In this document: one piece after another, positions 6,749 to 12,621 of the stretch
Numbering within the stretch: position 1 is the stretch's first letter
How the letters are laid out: each line of letters starts with the position of its first letter
NCBI GenBank assembly: GCA_964485455.1
Contig: CAZAJU010000060.1
Location: forward strand, 1-12,621
Direction: 5' to 3'
Length of the DNA: 12,621 nt
Origin: Tissierella_B sp964485455
GTDB taxonomy: Bacteria; Bacillota; Clostridia; Tissierellales; Tissierellaceae
Notes under the pieces: model-generated
Seen by the model: the letters and a program-made list of their open reading frames with translations, nothing else
What the model was told of the DNA's origin: nothing
Database searches by the model: none
Position numbers and translations under genes: made by a program

Positions 6749-8398
6749 ATGAAGGAAACTGTATATATAACAGGTCATAAGAACCCTGATTCCGATTCAA
6801 TATGTGCTGCTCTTGCTTATGCTGAATATAAAAATAATACTGGAATGTACAATGCTATCCCAGTTCGACTAGGAAATATTAGTCTTGAAACTAAGTTTAT
6901 ATTGGATTACTTTGGTGTAAAAGAGCCAATTTTAATAGACACCTTAAGGTTAAGCGTAGAAGACTTGAAATTTGATAAAATAGCACCAGTAAGCTCAGAT
7001 ATATCCTTAAGAATGGGCTTAAATATAATGAAAAAAAACAATCTTAATACCCTTCCAGTTGTGGATGAGGATGATAGGATTGTAGGAATAGTAACTGTTT
7101 CAGATATCATACATAATTACATTGATGTTTGGGACAACAACATACTAGGTAAATCTAAAACATCCATAGATAATATCATAGAAACATTGTCAGCTAATCC
7201 TATTCATATACCTAAGGAAAATAGGGAGAATGTAGGAGGCATATCCATAATTGCTATGGACATTGATAGCATTAAAAACAATTCCTATGAGAATGAAATA
7301 ACTATCTGTGGAGATAGGAGAGAAGCCCAGGAATTTGTAATAGATAATAAGGCAGCAATAATGATTATTACTGGCAATGGAAAGCTTGATGAAGATTTAC
7401 TTCAAAAGGCTATTGAGAATAAGGTAGCTGTAATTTCCACTCCTAACGACACATTTACGACTTCTAGGCTAATCACTCAGAGTGTACCACTTAATTATTT
7501 AATGACTAGAGAGGGTTTAATAATATTTACCTTAGATGATTTAGTAGATGATGTAAAGGAAGCTATGAGTCAGTCTAGATTTAGGTCTTATCCTGTAGTT
7601 GATATGAATAAGAAGATTGTAGGGATGATATCTAGATATCATTTGATTTCTAGTATGAAAAAGAAGGTAATTCTAGTAGACCATAATGAAAGAAGTCAAT
7701 CAGTTGATGGCCTTGAGGATTCAGAAATTCTTGAGATAATAGATCATCATAGGGTGGCTGATGTATTTACTGGAAATCCTGTTTATTTTAGAAATGAACC
7801 GGTAGGCTCTACATCTACTATTGTTGCGTCTATGTATTTTGAAAACGGAAGGAGACCTTCTAAGAAAATGGCTGGTTTATTAGCTGCAGCCATAATTTCA
7901 GATACCCTATCTTTAAAATCTCCTACATCAACCAAGACAGATGAGATGATGCTGGAAAGACTAGCTAGAATCGCAGATATAGATGTCGAGAGCTTTGCTT
8001 CAGAAATGTTTAAGGCAGGAACCTCTCTTGTGGGAAGGACTCCTGAGGATCTATTGAGTCAAGACTTTAAGACCTTTAATATCAAGGATGAAAAAGTTGG
8101 AATAGCTCAGGTGTACACAATGGATCCTGAAAGCTTAAGTGATATGAGAGATGATTTACTACAAGCTATGGAAAGAAAAGCAAAGGAAAATGGATATTCC
8201 TTGTTCCTATTACTCTTAACAGACATATTTGAGGAAAGCTCTGAAATAATCGTAGTTGGAGACCATAAGGCCTTGGTAGCAGAAGCCTTTGGAAAGACCC
8301 TTAAGAACAACTCCTTTAATGCTCCAGGAGTTTTATCCAGAAAGAAACAAGTTGTACCACCATTGACAAATATGCTTTCCAATCTTTCTCAGCTGTAA
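6749..8398 (+). CDS. Manganese-type family II inorganic pyrophosphatase with CBS and DRTGG regulatory domains
   Basis: This 549-residue cytosolic enzyme hydrolyses pyrophosphate to two phosphates. The N-terminal DHH domain shows H10, D14 and D16 in GHKNPDSDS. After an inserted regulatory block come VDHNE (310-314), DHH (332-334) and the C-terminal substrate motif SRKKQ (530-534). The insert (about 70-300) is CBS (SLRMGLNIMKKNNLNTLPVVDEDD...), a degenerate DRTGG-type domain (GDRREAQEF) and a second CBS (AMSQSRFRSYPVVD). This layout matches the clostridial CBS-PPase family, which is inhibited by AMP/ADP and activated by ATP or diadenosine polyphosphates. ATG 6749 is chosen because GGAGAG (6736-6741) lies just before it. 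An upstream in-frame TTG at 6734 would place that site inside the gene. Confidence 0.93.
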   Translation: MKETVYITGHKNPDSDSICAALAYAEYKNNTGMYNAIPVRLGNISLETKFILDYFGVKEPILIDTLRLSVEDLKFDKIAPVSSDISLRMGLNIMKKNNLNTLPVVDEDDRIVGIVTVSDIIHNYIDVWDNNILGKSKTSIDNIIETLSANPIHIPKENRENVGGISIIAMDIDSIKNNSYENEITICGDRREAQEFVIDNKAAIMIITGNGKLDEDLLQKAIENKVAVISTPNDTFTTSRLITQSVPLNYLMTREGLIIFTLDDLVDDVKEAMSQSRFRSYPVVDMNKKIVGMISRYHLISSMKKKVILVDHNERSQSVDGLEDSEILEIIDHHRVADVFTGNPVYFRNEPVGSTSTIVASMYFENGRRPSKKMAGLLAAAIISDTLSLKSPTSTKTDEMMLERLARIADIDVESFASEMFKAGTSLVGRTPEDLLSQDFKTFNIKDEKVGIAQVYTMDPESLSDMRDDLLQAMERKAKENGYSLFLLLLTDIFEESSEIIVVGDHKALVAEAFGKTLKNNSFNAPGVLSRKKQVVPPLTNMLSNLSQL

Positions 8399-8585
8399 CT
8401 AGGTGAAATGTCCCTGCTTCTATAAGAAGCTAGGTTCCTTATTATATAACAGATGGGTGTCTAAACGATACAAGAATTGTTACGGCGATGTGATGTCTTG
8501 TTTCACAAGACTGTTGATGCCTAAATCACTTACCTAATTTCAGCAGTGTTTGAGATGCCTGCAAGTAGTTTCATTGATACTTAAA

Positions 8586-8614
8586 TTGAAATAAAATAAT
8601 TATTGTTATATAAT
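8586..8614 (+). promoter_or_regulatory. Sigma-A promoter of lipA
   Basis: TTGAAA (8586-8591), a 17-nt spacer and TATAAT (8609-8614) form a strong promoter with a start near 8621. The leader of about 98 nt contains a palindrome and a hairpin. Confidence 0.75.
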
Positions 8615-8639
8615 GTAATCGTTGTTTAATTTTAATAAA

Positions 8640-8656
8640 AAGAACTAATAGTTCTT
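8640..8656 (+). promoter_or_regulatory. Palindrome in the lipA leader, candidate operator
   Basis: AAGAACTA-A-TAGTTCTT is a perfect 8-bp inverted repeat around one base, about 20 nt after the predicted start. It has the size of a dimeric repressor site. It could instead act as an RNA hairpin. No regulator is encoded next to it. Confidence 0.4.
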
Positions 8657-8670
8657 ACTACTATAAACGG

Positions 8671-8697
8671 AAAGGGGACTAAATATTTTGTCCCTTT
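8671..8697 (+). promoter_or_regulatory. Hairpin in the lipA leader next to the ribosome binding site
   Basis: AAAGGGGAC (8671-8679) pairs with GTCCCTTT (8690-8697) with one bulged G and a 10-nt loop, ending 7 nt before the GAAAGG (8705-8710) ribosome binding site. It is terminator-shaped but lacks a real T-run. A role in translation or attenuation control is inferred. Confidence 0.4.
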
Positions 8698-8718
8698 GGT
8701 CCTAGAAAGGATGATTAA

Positions 8719-9576
8719 ATGAAAGTAACAAGAAAGCCTGAATGGATCAGGGTTAAAATGCAAGGTGGAAAAACTTCAAATAAAGTTAATTCACTTATAT
8801 CAGATCTTCATTTAAATACAGTATGTAATGATGCAAACTGCCCGAATCAAATGGAATGTTTTCAAAGAGGAACGGCAACATTTATGATCCTTGGAAGAAA
8901 CTGTACAAGAAATTGTACATTCTGTAATGTAACAAGTGCTGCTCCTGATAATGTTGATGAGATGGAGCCTGTAAATGTAGGAAAGGCAGTGGCAAAACTA
9001 GGTTTAAAGCATGCGGTAATTACTTCAGTTACTCGAGATGATTTAGATGACCAAGGTGCTAATCAATTTAGAAGAGTTGTTGAGGAAATAAGAAAAAGTG
9101 CTCCTAAAGCTACAGTTGAGCTTTTAATTCCTGATATGCAGGGAGAAGAAGACCTTATCGATATCATAATCAATGCAGAGCCAAATGTACTTAACCATAA
9201 TGTCGAAACTGTACCTGAGTTATATGATAAAGTAAGACCAATGGCTATATTCGAAAGATCTGTGGAGCTTCTAAGATATGTTAAAGAAAAGAAACCACAT
9301 ATGGCAACAAAATCAGGAATGATGCTAGGTCTTGGAGAAACAAAGGAACAAGTAATAGAGGTATTCAAGGCTCTTAGAAAAGCTAATGTGGACATGCTAA
9401 CCCTTGGACAATATCTAAGACCAAGCATGGATCACATTCCGGTAGTAGAATACGTAACCCCTGAGCAATTTGATGAATATAAGGAAATAGCTCTAGAAAT
9501 GGGCTTTAAGCGAGTAGCTTCAGCACCATTAGTAAGAAGTTCATATTTTGCTGAAGATTTAAGTGATATTATATAG
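8719..9576 (+). CDS. lipA: Lipoyl synthase (radical SAM)
   Basis: This 285-residue enzyme inserts two sulfur atoms into protein-bound octanoyl groups to make lipoyl cofactor, for example on GcvH or 2-oxoacid dehydrogenase E2. The auxiliary cluster ligands are C36, C41 and C47 (C-x4-C-x5-C), the radical-SAM cluster C62, C66 and C69 (C-x3-C-x2-C), and RSSY (273-276) supplies the family's serine ligand to the auxiliary cluster. Length and motif order are those of a complete LipA. GAAAGG sits 8 nt before the ATG. There is no lipB, lipM or lplA partner in the window, so it is a single-gene unit with its own promoter, a possibly regulated leader and a strong terminator. Confidence 0.97.
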   Translation: MKVTRKPEWIRVKMQGGKTSNKVNSLISDLHLNTVCNDANCPNQMECFQRGTATFMILGRNCTRNCTFCNVTSAAPDNVDEMEPVNVGKAVAKLGLKHAVITSVTRDDLDDQGANQFRRVVEEIRKSAPKATVELLIPDMQGEEDLIDIIINAEPNVLNHNVETVPELYDKVRPMAIFERSVELLRYVKEKKPHMATKSGMMLGLGETKEQVIEVFKALRKANVDMLTLGQYLRPSMDHIPVVEYVTPEQFDEYKEIALEMGFKRVASAPLVRSSYFAEDLSDII

Positions 9577-9588
9577 AAGTTGAACTTT

Positions 9589-9633
9589 AGGATGGTTCTT
9601 TTGTTTCAAGTAAACAAAAGAACCATCCTTTTT
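9589..9633 (+). terminator. Strong rho-independent terminator of lipA, in the convergent gap
   Basis: GGATGGTTCTTTTGTTT (9590-9606) pairs perfectly with AAACAAAAGAACCATCC (9612-9628) over 17 bp, plus an A-T pair outside, with a 5-nt loop. It is followed by TTTTT. The T-run overlaps the stop codon of the convergent gene (9632-9634). On the reverse strand the hairpin is not followed by a good T-run, so it mainly serves lipA. Confidence 0.93.
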
Positions 9634-10435
9634 ACTTTTTAAAAGGTATCTTATGCTCACAGGGTACATTTACTTGGCATTTCCCGCAGCCGTTTCTTGG
9701 CTTGACTTTCTCTTTTATTATATTTAAAAAATTATTGCAAGTATCATGGTTTTTACCATTTTCCAAGGATATAGCATTTGCTGGGCAGTTTTTTACGCAC
9801 TTTCCGCACATTGAACAATATTCATATATATCTTCATAATCCCTTTTATCTGGCGTTAATTCTAGCTCAGTTACTATACTTCCATATCTTCCAGCCATGC
9901 CCTTAGCGGTTATAAGATTTTTAGATAGACCAAAGGTGCCAAGTCCACATACAAAGGCAACATGTCTTTCAGACCAGTTGCTGGTATATTCTTCGCTTCT
10001 TGATATGTATCTCTCATCTAGACCAGGAACCACACTTTTATACCCTGCATTTATAAGCACTGTTTCAATATACTTGCTTAATGAAAGTAAAAACTCTTGA
10101 CCTTCAATACGTCCATGAAGCCATTCAGGAGAAGGCCATTCCATATCTCTGCTATTTCCGCGTCTAACTTCTTCTGTGAAAGGAAGAAAAAATGAGATAA
10201 CAGTCTTTGCTTCAGGAAACCAATCCTTTGGAAGCATCACATGGTCTCCAATTACCGATGGTTGCTTTAATATTTTAAAGTATTCATCATCTGCAGATCC
10301 AAAAGCAAAAATTGGTTTCTCAAATATTTTCATTCCAGCTACCTTTTCCGAGATAGCGATTTCCTTAGATATATAATTATTTATAGAATTTTCTACAAAT
10401 TGTTCTCCGGCTCTTATTAAAGATTCTTTTTCCAT
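9632..10435 (-). CDS. QueG-like 4Fe-4S double-cluster protein (epoxyqueuosine reductase-related, function uncertain)
   Basis: This 267-residue protein resembles the N-terminal and ferredoxin parts of epoxyqueuosine reductase QueG. It has SERHVAFVCGLGTFGLSKN (155-173), like the QueG ERxxxxxGLGWxGKN region. It then has a ferredoxin motif C207-x2-C210-x2-C213-x3-C217-P and a second cluster set C233, C250, C253 and C259. It is shorter than QueG (about 310-380 residues). By eye, the position of the QueG catalytic Asp (a DTGPVLER-type motif) is Y150, so queuosine chemistry is doubtful. The family includes corrinoid-dependent reductases, so a cobalamin or electron-transfer role is possible. AAAGGGGTGG precedes the ATG. 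It is transcribed towards lipA. Confidence 0.75.
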   Translation of the reverse strand: MEKESLIRAGEQFVENSINNYISKEIAISEKVAGMKIFEKPIFAFGSADDEYFKILKQPSVIGDHVMLPKDWFPEAKTVISFFLPFTEEVRRGNSRDMEWPSPEWLHGRIEGQEFLLSLSKYIETVLINAGYKSVVPGLDERYISRSEEYTSNWSERHVAFVCGLGTFGLSKNLITAKGMAGRYGSIVTELELTPDKRDYEDIYEYCSMCGKCVKNCPANAISLENGKNHDTCNNFLNIIKEKVKPRNGCGKCQVNVPCEHKIPFKK

Positions 10436-10455
10436 GAAACCACCCCTTTACTGTT

Positions 10456-10484
10456 ATTATACTCCTAAATGATTTGGATGCAAA
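10456..10484 (-). promoter_or_regulatory. Promoter of the QueG-like gene
   Basis: On the reverse strand TTTGCA (10479-10484) and TATAAT (10456-10461) are 17 nt apart. The predicted start lies near 10449, just before the ribosome binding site, so the leader would be very short (about 14 nt). Confidence 0.6.
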
Positions 10485-10499
10485 TATATGCATATATTT
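10482..10499. promoter_or_regulatory. Perfect 18-bp palindrome between divergent genes
   Basis: AAATATATGCATATATTT is fully symmetric. It overlaps the -35 end of the reverse-strand promoter and lies about 45 nt upstream of the forward -10 element. Its position suits an operator shared by the two divergent units. The site is AT-rich, so chance symmetry must be allowed for. Confidence 0.45.
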
Positions 10500-10543
10500 C
10501 GACATAAAATTGAAATATTATTCTTTCCGAATATTACAAATTA

Positions 10544-10552
10544 TGCTAAAAT
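10544..10552 (+). promoter_or_regulatory. Extended -10 promoter for the ATP-grasp/esterase unit
   Basis: TGCTAAAAT (10544-10552) has the TG-n-TAAAAT form of an extended -10 element, with only a weak -35 (about 10524-10529). The start would be near 10559, giving a leader of about 40 nt with AGGTGAG before the ATG. Confidence 0.45.
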
Positions 10553-10598
10553 GTTTTCTAAGATTATTTATGCAGTATTAATTAAATGAGGTGAGATT

Positions 10599-11765
10599 AT
10601 GAATTATGTATTTATATCTCCTAATTTTCCATCAAACTTTAAGCATTTTATAATTAACTTATCAAAGGTTGGTGTTAGAGTATTAGGTATAGGTTCAGAT
10701 CATTATGAACAGCTTGATCAAGAGGTTAAATCATCTCTTGCAGAATATTACTACTTAGAAAATATGGAAGATTATGATCAAATGCTTAAAGCTTGTGGCT
10801 ATTTTACATTTAAATACGGTAAAATAGATAGAATTGAATCACATAACGAATATTGGTTGGAATTGGATGCAAAATTAAGAACTGATTTTAATGTATATGG
10901 TTTAAAAAACGATGACATGCAGTTAATTAAATATAAATCCAAGATGAAAGATGTTTTTAGAGAAGCGGGTATACCTGTGGCTAGAGGCAGAGTAGTTCAA
11001 AGCTTGGAGGATGCAAAACTTCTAATAGAAGAAGTGGGATATCCTGTATGTGTAAAGCCAGATAAAGGGGTTGGAGCAGCAGACACATATAAACTAAAGA
11101 ATGAATCCGAGCTTAATGAATTTTTCCATTATAAAGGTGATAAAGAATATATTATGGAGGAATTTATTGAAGGTAATATTCACACATTTGATGGCCTAGT
11201 AGATAGAGAAGGAAAAGTTGTTTTTACAAATTCTTTCATTTACGATAAAGGCGTAATGGATACAGTAACACAAAATTTGGATATGTATTATTATTGCAAT
11301 AAGAAAATGCCTGATGATATAAAAGACTTAGGCCTTAAAATCGTAAAAGCATTTGACCTAAAGGAAAGATTTTTTCACATTGAGTTTTTCCGTTTAAATG
11401 ATGGAAGTTTGGTTGCCCTTGAAGTAAATGTACGTCCTCCAGGAGGATTATCCATGGATATGTTTAATTATTCATACAGCATGGATTTTTACTATCAGTA
11501 TGCTCGTGTAGTAGCGGGATTAGAGCCTGAGCCTAACTTAAATGAGCAGCAATATTGTGCTTATGTAGGTATAAAGCTTAATGAAATTAGCTACGCTCAC
11601 TCTATAGATGAAATCACAATGAAATACCAAGACCTACTAGTTTACCATGGGCCAATATCTTCAATATTTGCTGCTGCTATTGGCAATTATGCATTTATTC
11701 TTAAATCAGAAGACATTGAACCTATTATGGAAGCAACTAAGTTTATATTAGAAAAAAATAACTAA
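10599..11765 (+). CDS. ATP-grasp family carboxylate-amine/thiol ligase, substrate unknown
   Basis: This 388-residue protein has an N-terminal pre-ATP-grasp Rossmann-like domain (MNYVFISPNFPSNF...), then the ATP-grasp fold. The ATP-binding lysine is in VKPDKGVGAAD (K153 and the flexible loop 155-162), followed by YIMEEFIEG, the magnesium-binding E262 in HIEFF, and EVNVRPPGG (275-283), the second Mg/phosphate motif. The family activates a carboxylate as an acyl phosphate and joins it to an amine or thiol. The motif set looks complete, so it should be active. It is not close to PurK, PurT, CarB or Ddl in the parts I can compare. The next gene, a hydrolase, starts 19 nt later and is probably cotranscribed. 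The substrate cannot be deduced. Confidence 0.85.
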   Translation: MNYVFISPNFPSNFKHFIINLSKVGVRVLGIGSDHYEQLDQEVKSSLAEYYYLENMEDYDQMLKACGYFTFKYGKIDRIESHNEYWLELDAKLRTDFNVYGLKNDDMQLIKYKSKMKDVFREAGIPVARGRVVQSLEDAKLLIEEVGYPVCVKPDKGVGAADTYKLKNESELNEFFHYKGDKEYIMEEFIEGNIHTFDGLVDREGKVVFTNSFIYDKGVMDTVTQNLDMYYYCNKKMPDDIKDLGLKIVKAFDLKERFFHIEFFRLNDGSLVALEVNVRPPGGLSMDMFNYSYSMDFYYQYARVVAGLEPEPNLNEQQYCAYVGIKLNEISYAHSIDEITMKYQDLLVYHGPISSIFAAAIGNYAFILKSEDIEPIMEATKFILEKNN

Positions 11766-11784
11766 GTATCGTAAGGAGAATAGT

Positions 11785-12537
11785 ATGCAGATTGAATACA
11801 AAAAGTTTTACAGTTCCAATCTAGGAAGAGAGATGGAATTTAAAGTATATGGTCATAGCGGTAAACCGATGATAGTATTTCCATCATCAGGTGGTAGATT
11901 TTATGAGTATGAGGATTTTAAAATGATAGATGCCTGTTCCTATTTTATAAATGAAGGGCTGATTCGTGTATATTCTCCAGATAGCATAGACAATGAAACA
12001 TGGCTAAATAAATCCTCACATCCAAGTGATATCGCAAACCATCATCAAGCCTATGATAATTATATAGTTCAAGAATTAGTACCATTTATACAAACCCATA
12101 ATAATTATTACGGGAAAATGATAGCTACAGGATGTAGTATGGGTGCATATCATAGTGCAAACTTTTATTTTAGACATCCAGATGTATTTGATACAGTCAT
12201 AGCACTAAGTGGGATTTATAATGCAAGGTTTTTTGTAGGGGAAAATTTAGGTGATTTTAATGTGTATATAAATTCTCCTATAGATTATCTAAAAAACTTA
12301 AATGATCAGTATTATTTAGATGCTTATAAGCATGGGAATATAATAATATGTACAGGTCAAGGTGCTTATGAAGAAGAATCCATTCGTGATACAAAGGCAC
12401 TAGAACAAATATTAAGAGAAAAGAATGTTCCTGCTTGGATTGATTACTGGGGATATGATGCAGATCATGACTGGCCTTGGTGGAGAATTCAAATGCCATA
12501 TTTTTTAGGCAAACTTAGAGATGGTGGAAAGTTATAG
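11785..12537 (+). CDS. Alpha/beta-hydrolase, putative esterase family (COG4947-like)
   Basis: This 250-residue protein shows the alpha/beta-hydrolase fold. Strand-turn GKPMIVFPSSGG supplies an oxyanion-hole region, the nucleophile elbow is GCSMGAYHS with S118, and the C-terminal DADHDWPWWR contains the likely catalytic H228 with nearby aspartates. No signal peptide is seen, so it is cytosolic. It resembles the group annotated as putative esterases or esterase/lipase superfamily enzymes. AAGGAG (11773-11778) precedes the ATG. It forms a two-gene unit with the ATP-grasp ligase and ends at a perfect terminator. A job such as trimming, releasing or transferring the ligase product is inferred from the pairing only. 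Confidence 0.83.
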   Translation: MQIEYKKFYSSNLGREMEFKVYGHSGKPMIVFPSSGGRFYEYEDFKMIDACSYFINEGLIRVYSPDSIDNETWLNKSSHPSDIANHHQAYDNYIVQELVPFIQTHNNYYGKMIATGCSMGAYHSANFYFRHPDVFDTVIALSGIYNARFFVGENLGDFNVYINSPIDYLKNLNDQYYLDAYKHGNIIICTGQGAYEEESIRDTKALEQILREKNVPAWIDYWGYDADHDWPWWRIQMPYFLGKLRDGGKL

Positions 12538-12538
12538 A

Positions 12539-12575
12539 AAGTTAGCACGTATTTTATACGTGCTAACTTATTTTT
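12539..12575 (+). terminator. Rho-independent terminator of the ATP-grasp/esterase unit
   Basis: AAGTTAGCACGTAT (12539-12552) pairs perfectly with ATACGTGCTAACTT (12556-12569) over 14 bp around a TTT loop, followed by ATTTTT. It starts one base after the esterase stop codon. The sequence 3' of the T-run has been displaced by an intron insertion. Confidence 0.95.
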
Positions 12576-12621
12576 GTGCGCCCAGCATGGGCGTAATCTA
12601 AAGGGTGAGAGTCCCTAGTGC
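12576..12621 (+). mobile_element. Group IIC intron, 5' end (continues beyond the window)
   Basis: Starting at GTGCG, the last 46 nt match the domain I opening of bacterial group IIC introns: a small hairpin GCCC-AGCAT-GGGC (12580-12592), then AGGGTGAGAGTCCCT (12602-12616). From memory these align well with the Oceanobacillus iheyensis group IIC intron (GUGUGCCCGGCAUGGGUGCAG..., then AGGGUGAGAGUCCC). The insertion point right after the T-run of a terminator hairpin is the known target preference of this class. The catalytic domains and reverse transcriptase gene, if present, lie outside the window. Confidence 0.88.

Larger units (their letters stand above)
8399..8718 (+). other. 320-nt non-coding stretch with several hairpins, between pyrophosphatase and lipA
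   Basis: No convincing gene is seen on either strand. The longest ATG frame noted is about 14 codons, without a ribosome binding site. The first 180 nt hold a GCTTCT-ATA-AGAAGC hairpin (8416-8430), then GTCTTG-TTTCA-CAAGAC (8495-8511) enclosed by GTGAT (8490-8494) and ATCAC (8525-8529). TAGGT (8400-8404) could pair with ACCTA (8532-8536) and enclose all of these. The last 130 nt hold the lipA promoter and leader. It matches no riboswitch class I recognise. No clear terminator with a T-run follows the pyrophosphatase gene. Confidence 0.5.

Noticed and set aside
8399..8718. Known riboswitch or T-box upstream of lipA
   Set aside because: Some short words recall riboswitch cores, but no conserved set (for example the T-box GGTGG element or a complete cobalamin, SAM or THF core) could be found.
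9063..9428. Long reverse-strand open frame inside lipA, and similar frames opposite other genes
   Set aside because: They are antisense to well-supported genes, have no family features or ribosome binding sites, and reflect codon bias of the real gene.
1..12621. Alternative genetic code with UGA as Trp or Gly (codes 4 or 25)
   Set aside because: Only one in-frame TGA occurs in eleven genes, it sits at a Cys position, and Trp is written as TGG throughout.
1..12621. CRISPR arrays, tRNA or rRNA genes, prophage
   Set aside because: No spaced direct repeats, cloverleaf-like or ribosomal sequences, or phage genes were seen. The only mobile signal is the group IIC intron end.

Overview
The window looks like the chromosome of a low-GC, Gram-positive anaerobe of the class Clostridia. 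This rests on AT-rich non-coding DNA, strong AGGAGG-type ribosome binding sites, sigma-A promoters with 17-nt spacers, a CBS-containing family II pyrophosphatase, an LDCC-motif microprotein, and an in-frame UGA that behaves as selenocysteine. A tissierellid or peptostreptococcal relative is possible, but the genus cannot be fixed from the sequence. All eleven complete genes end in TAA or TAG, and tryptophan is encoded by TGG throughout.

Layout. Positions 1-74 (-) hold the 5' end of a cold-shock protein gene, with a leader of about 120 nt and a good promoter. Next come a large glutamine synthetase (342-2243 +) and a TcdA/ThiF-type enzyme (2398-3156 +). The central unit is a copper operon (3288-6525 +): a sigma-A promoter with a CsoR-type operator at the start point, then csoR, the P-type ATPase copA, the small chaperone copZ, and an overlapping 50-codon LDCC-motif gene. 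After it come a CBS/DRTGG manganese-type inorganic pyrophosphatase (6749-8398 +), a 320-nt structured non-coding stretch, and lipoyl synthase (8719-9576 +) with its own promoter. A convergent QueG-like iron-sulfur protein (9632-10435 -) follows. Divergent from it is a two-gene unit, an ATP-grasp ligase (10599-11765 +) and an alpha/beta-hydrolase esterase (11785-12537 +). That unit ends in a perfect terminator, and directly after the terminator's T-run the first 46 nt of a group IIC intron begin.

Main discovery. The copper ATPase reading frame is interrupted by one TGA (3914-3916). It lies exactly where the second heavy-metal-binding domain should have the first Cys of its CxxC copper site: GMT-TGA-ASC, against GMTCASC in the first domain. 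Coding continues intact for about 730 codons. Fourteen nucleotides after the TGA is a perfect 6-bp stem with a GGAG loop, which fits the bacterial SECIS pattern. The homologous position in the first domain lacks this hairpin because of a few base differences. I read the gene as one 814-residue selenoprotein CopA with a UxxC copper site. Termination at the UGA would instead release an 82-residue single-domain copper chaperone, much like the CopA(Z) product made by frameshifting in E. coli. Copper sensing (CsoR), chaperoning (CopZ, possibly the short product and the LDCC protein) and export (CopA) would then form one regulated unit that may depend on selenium.
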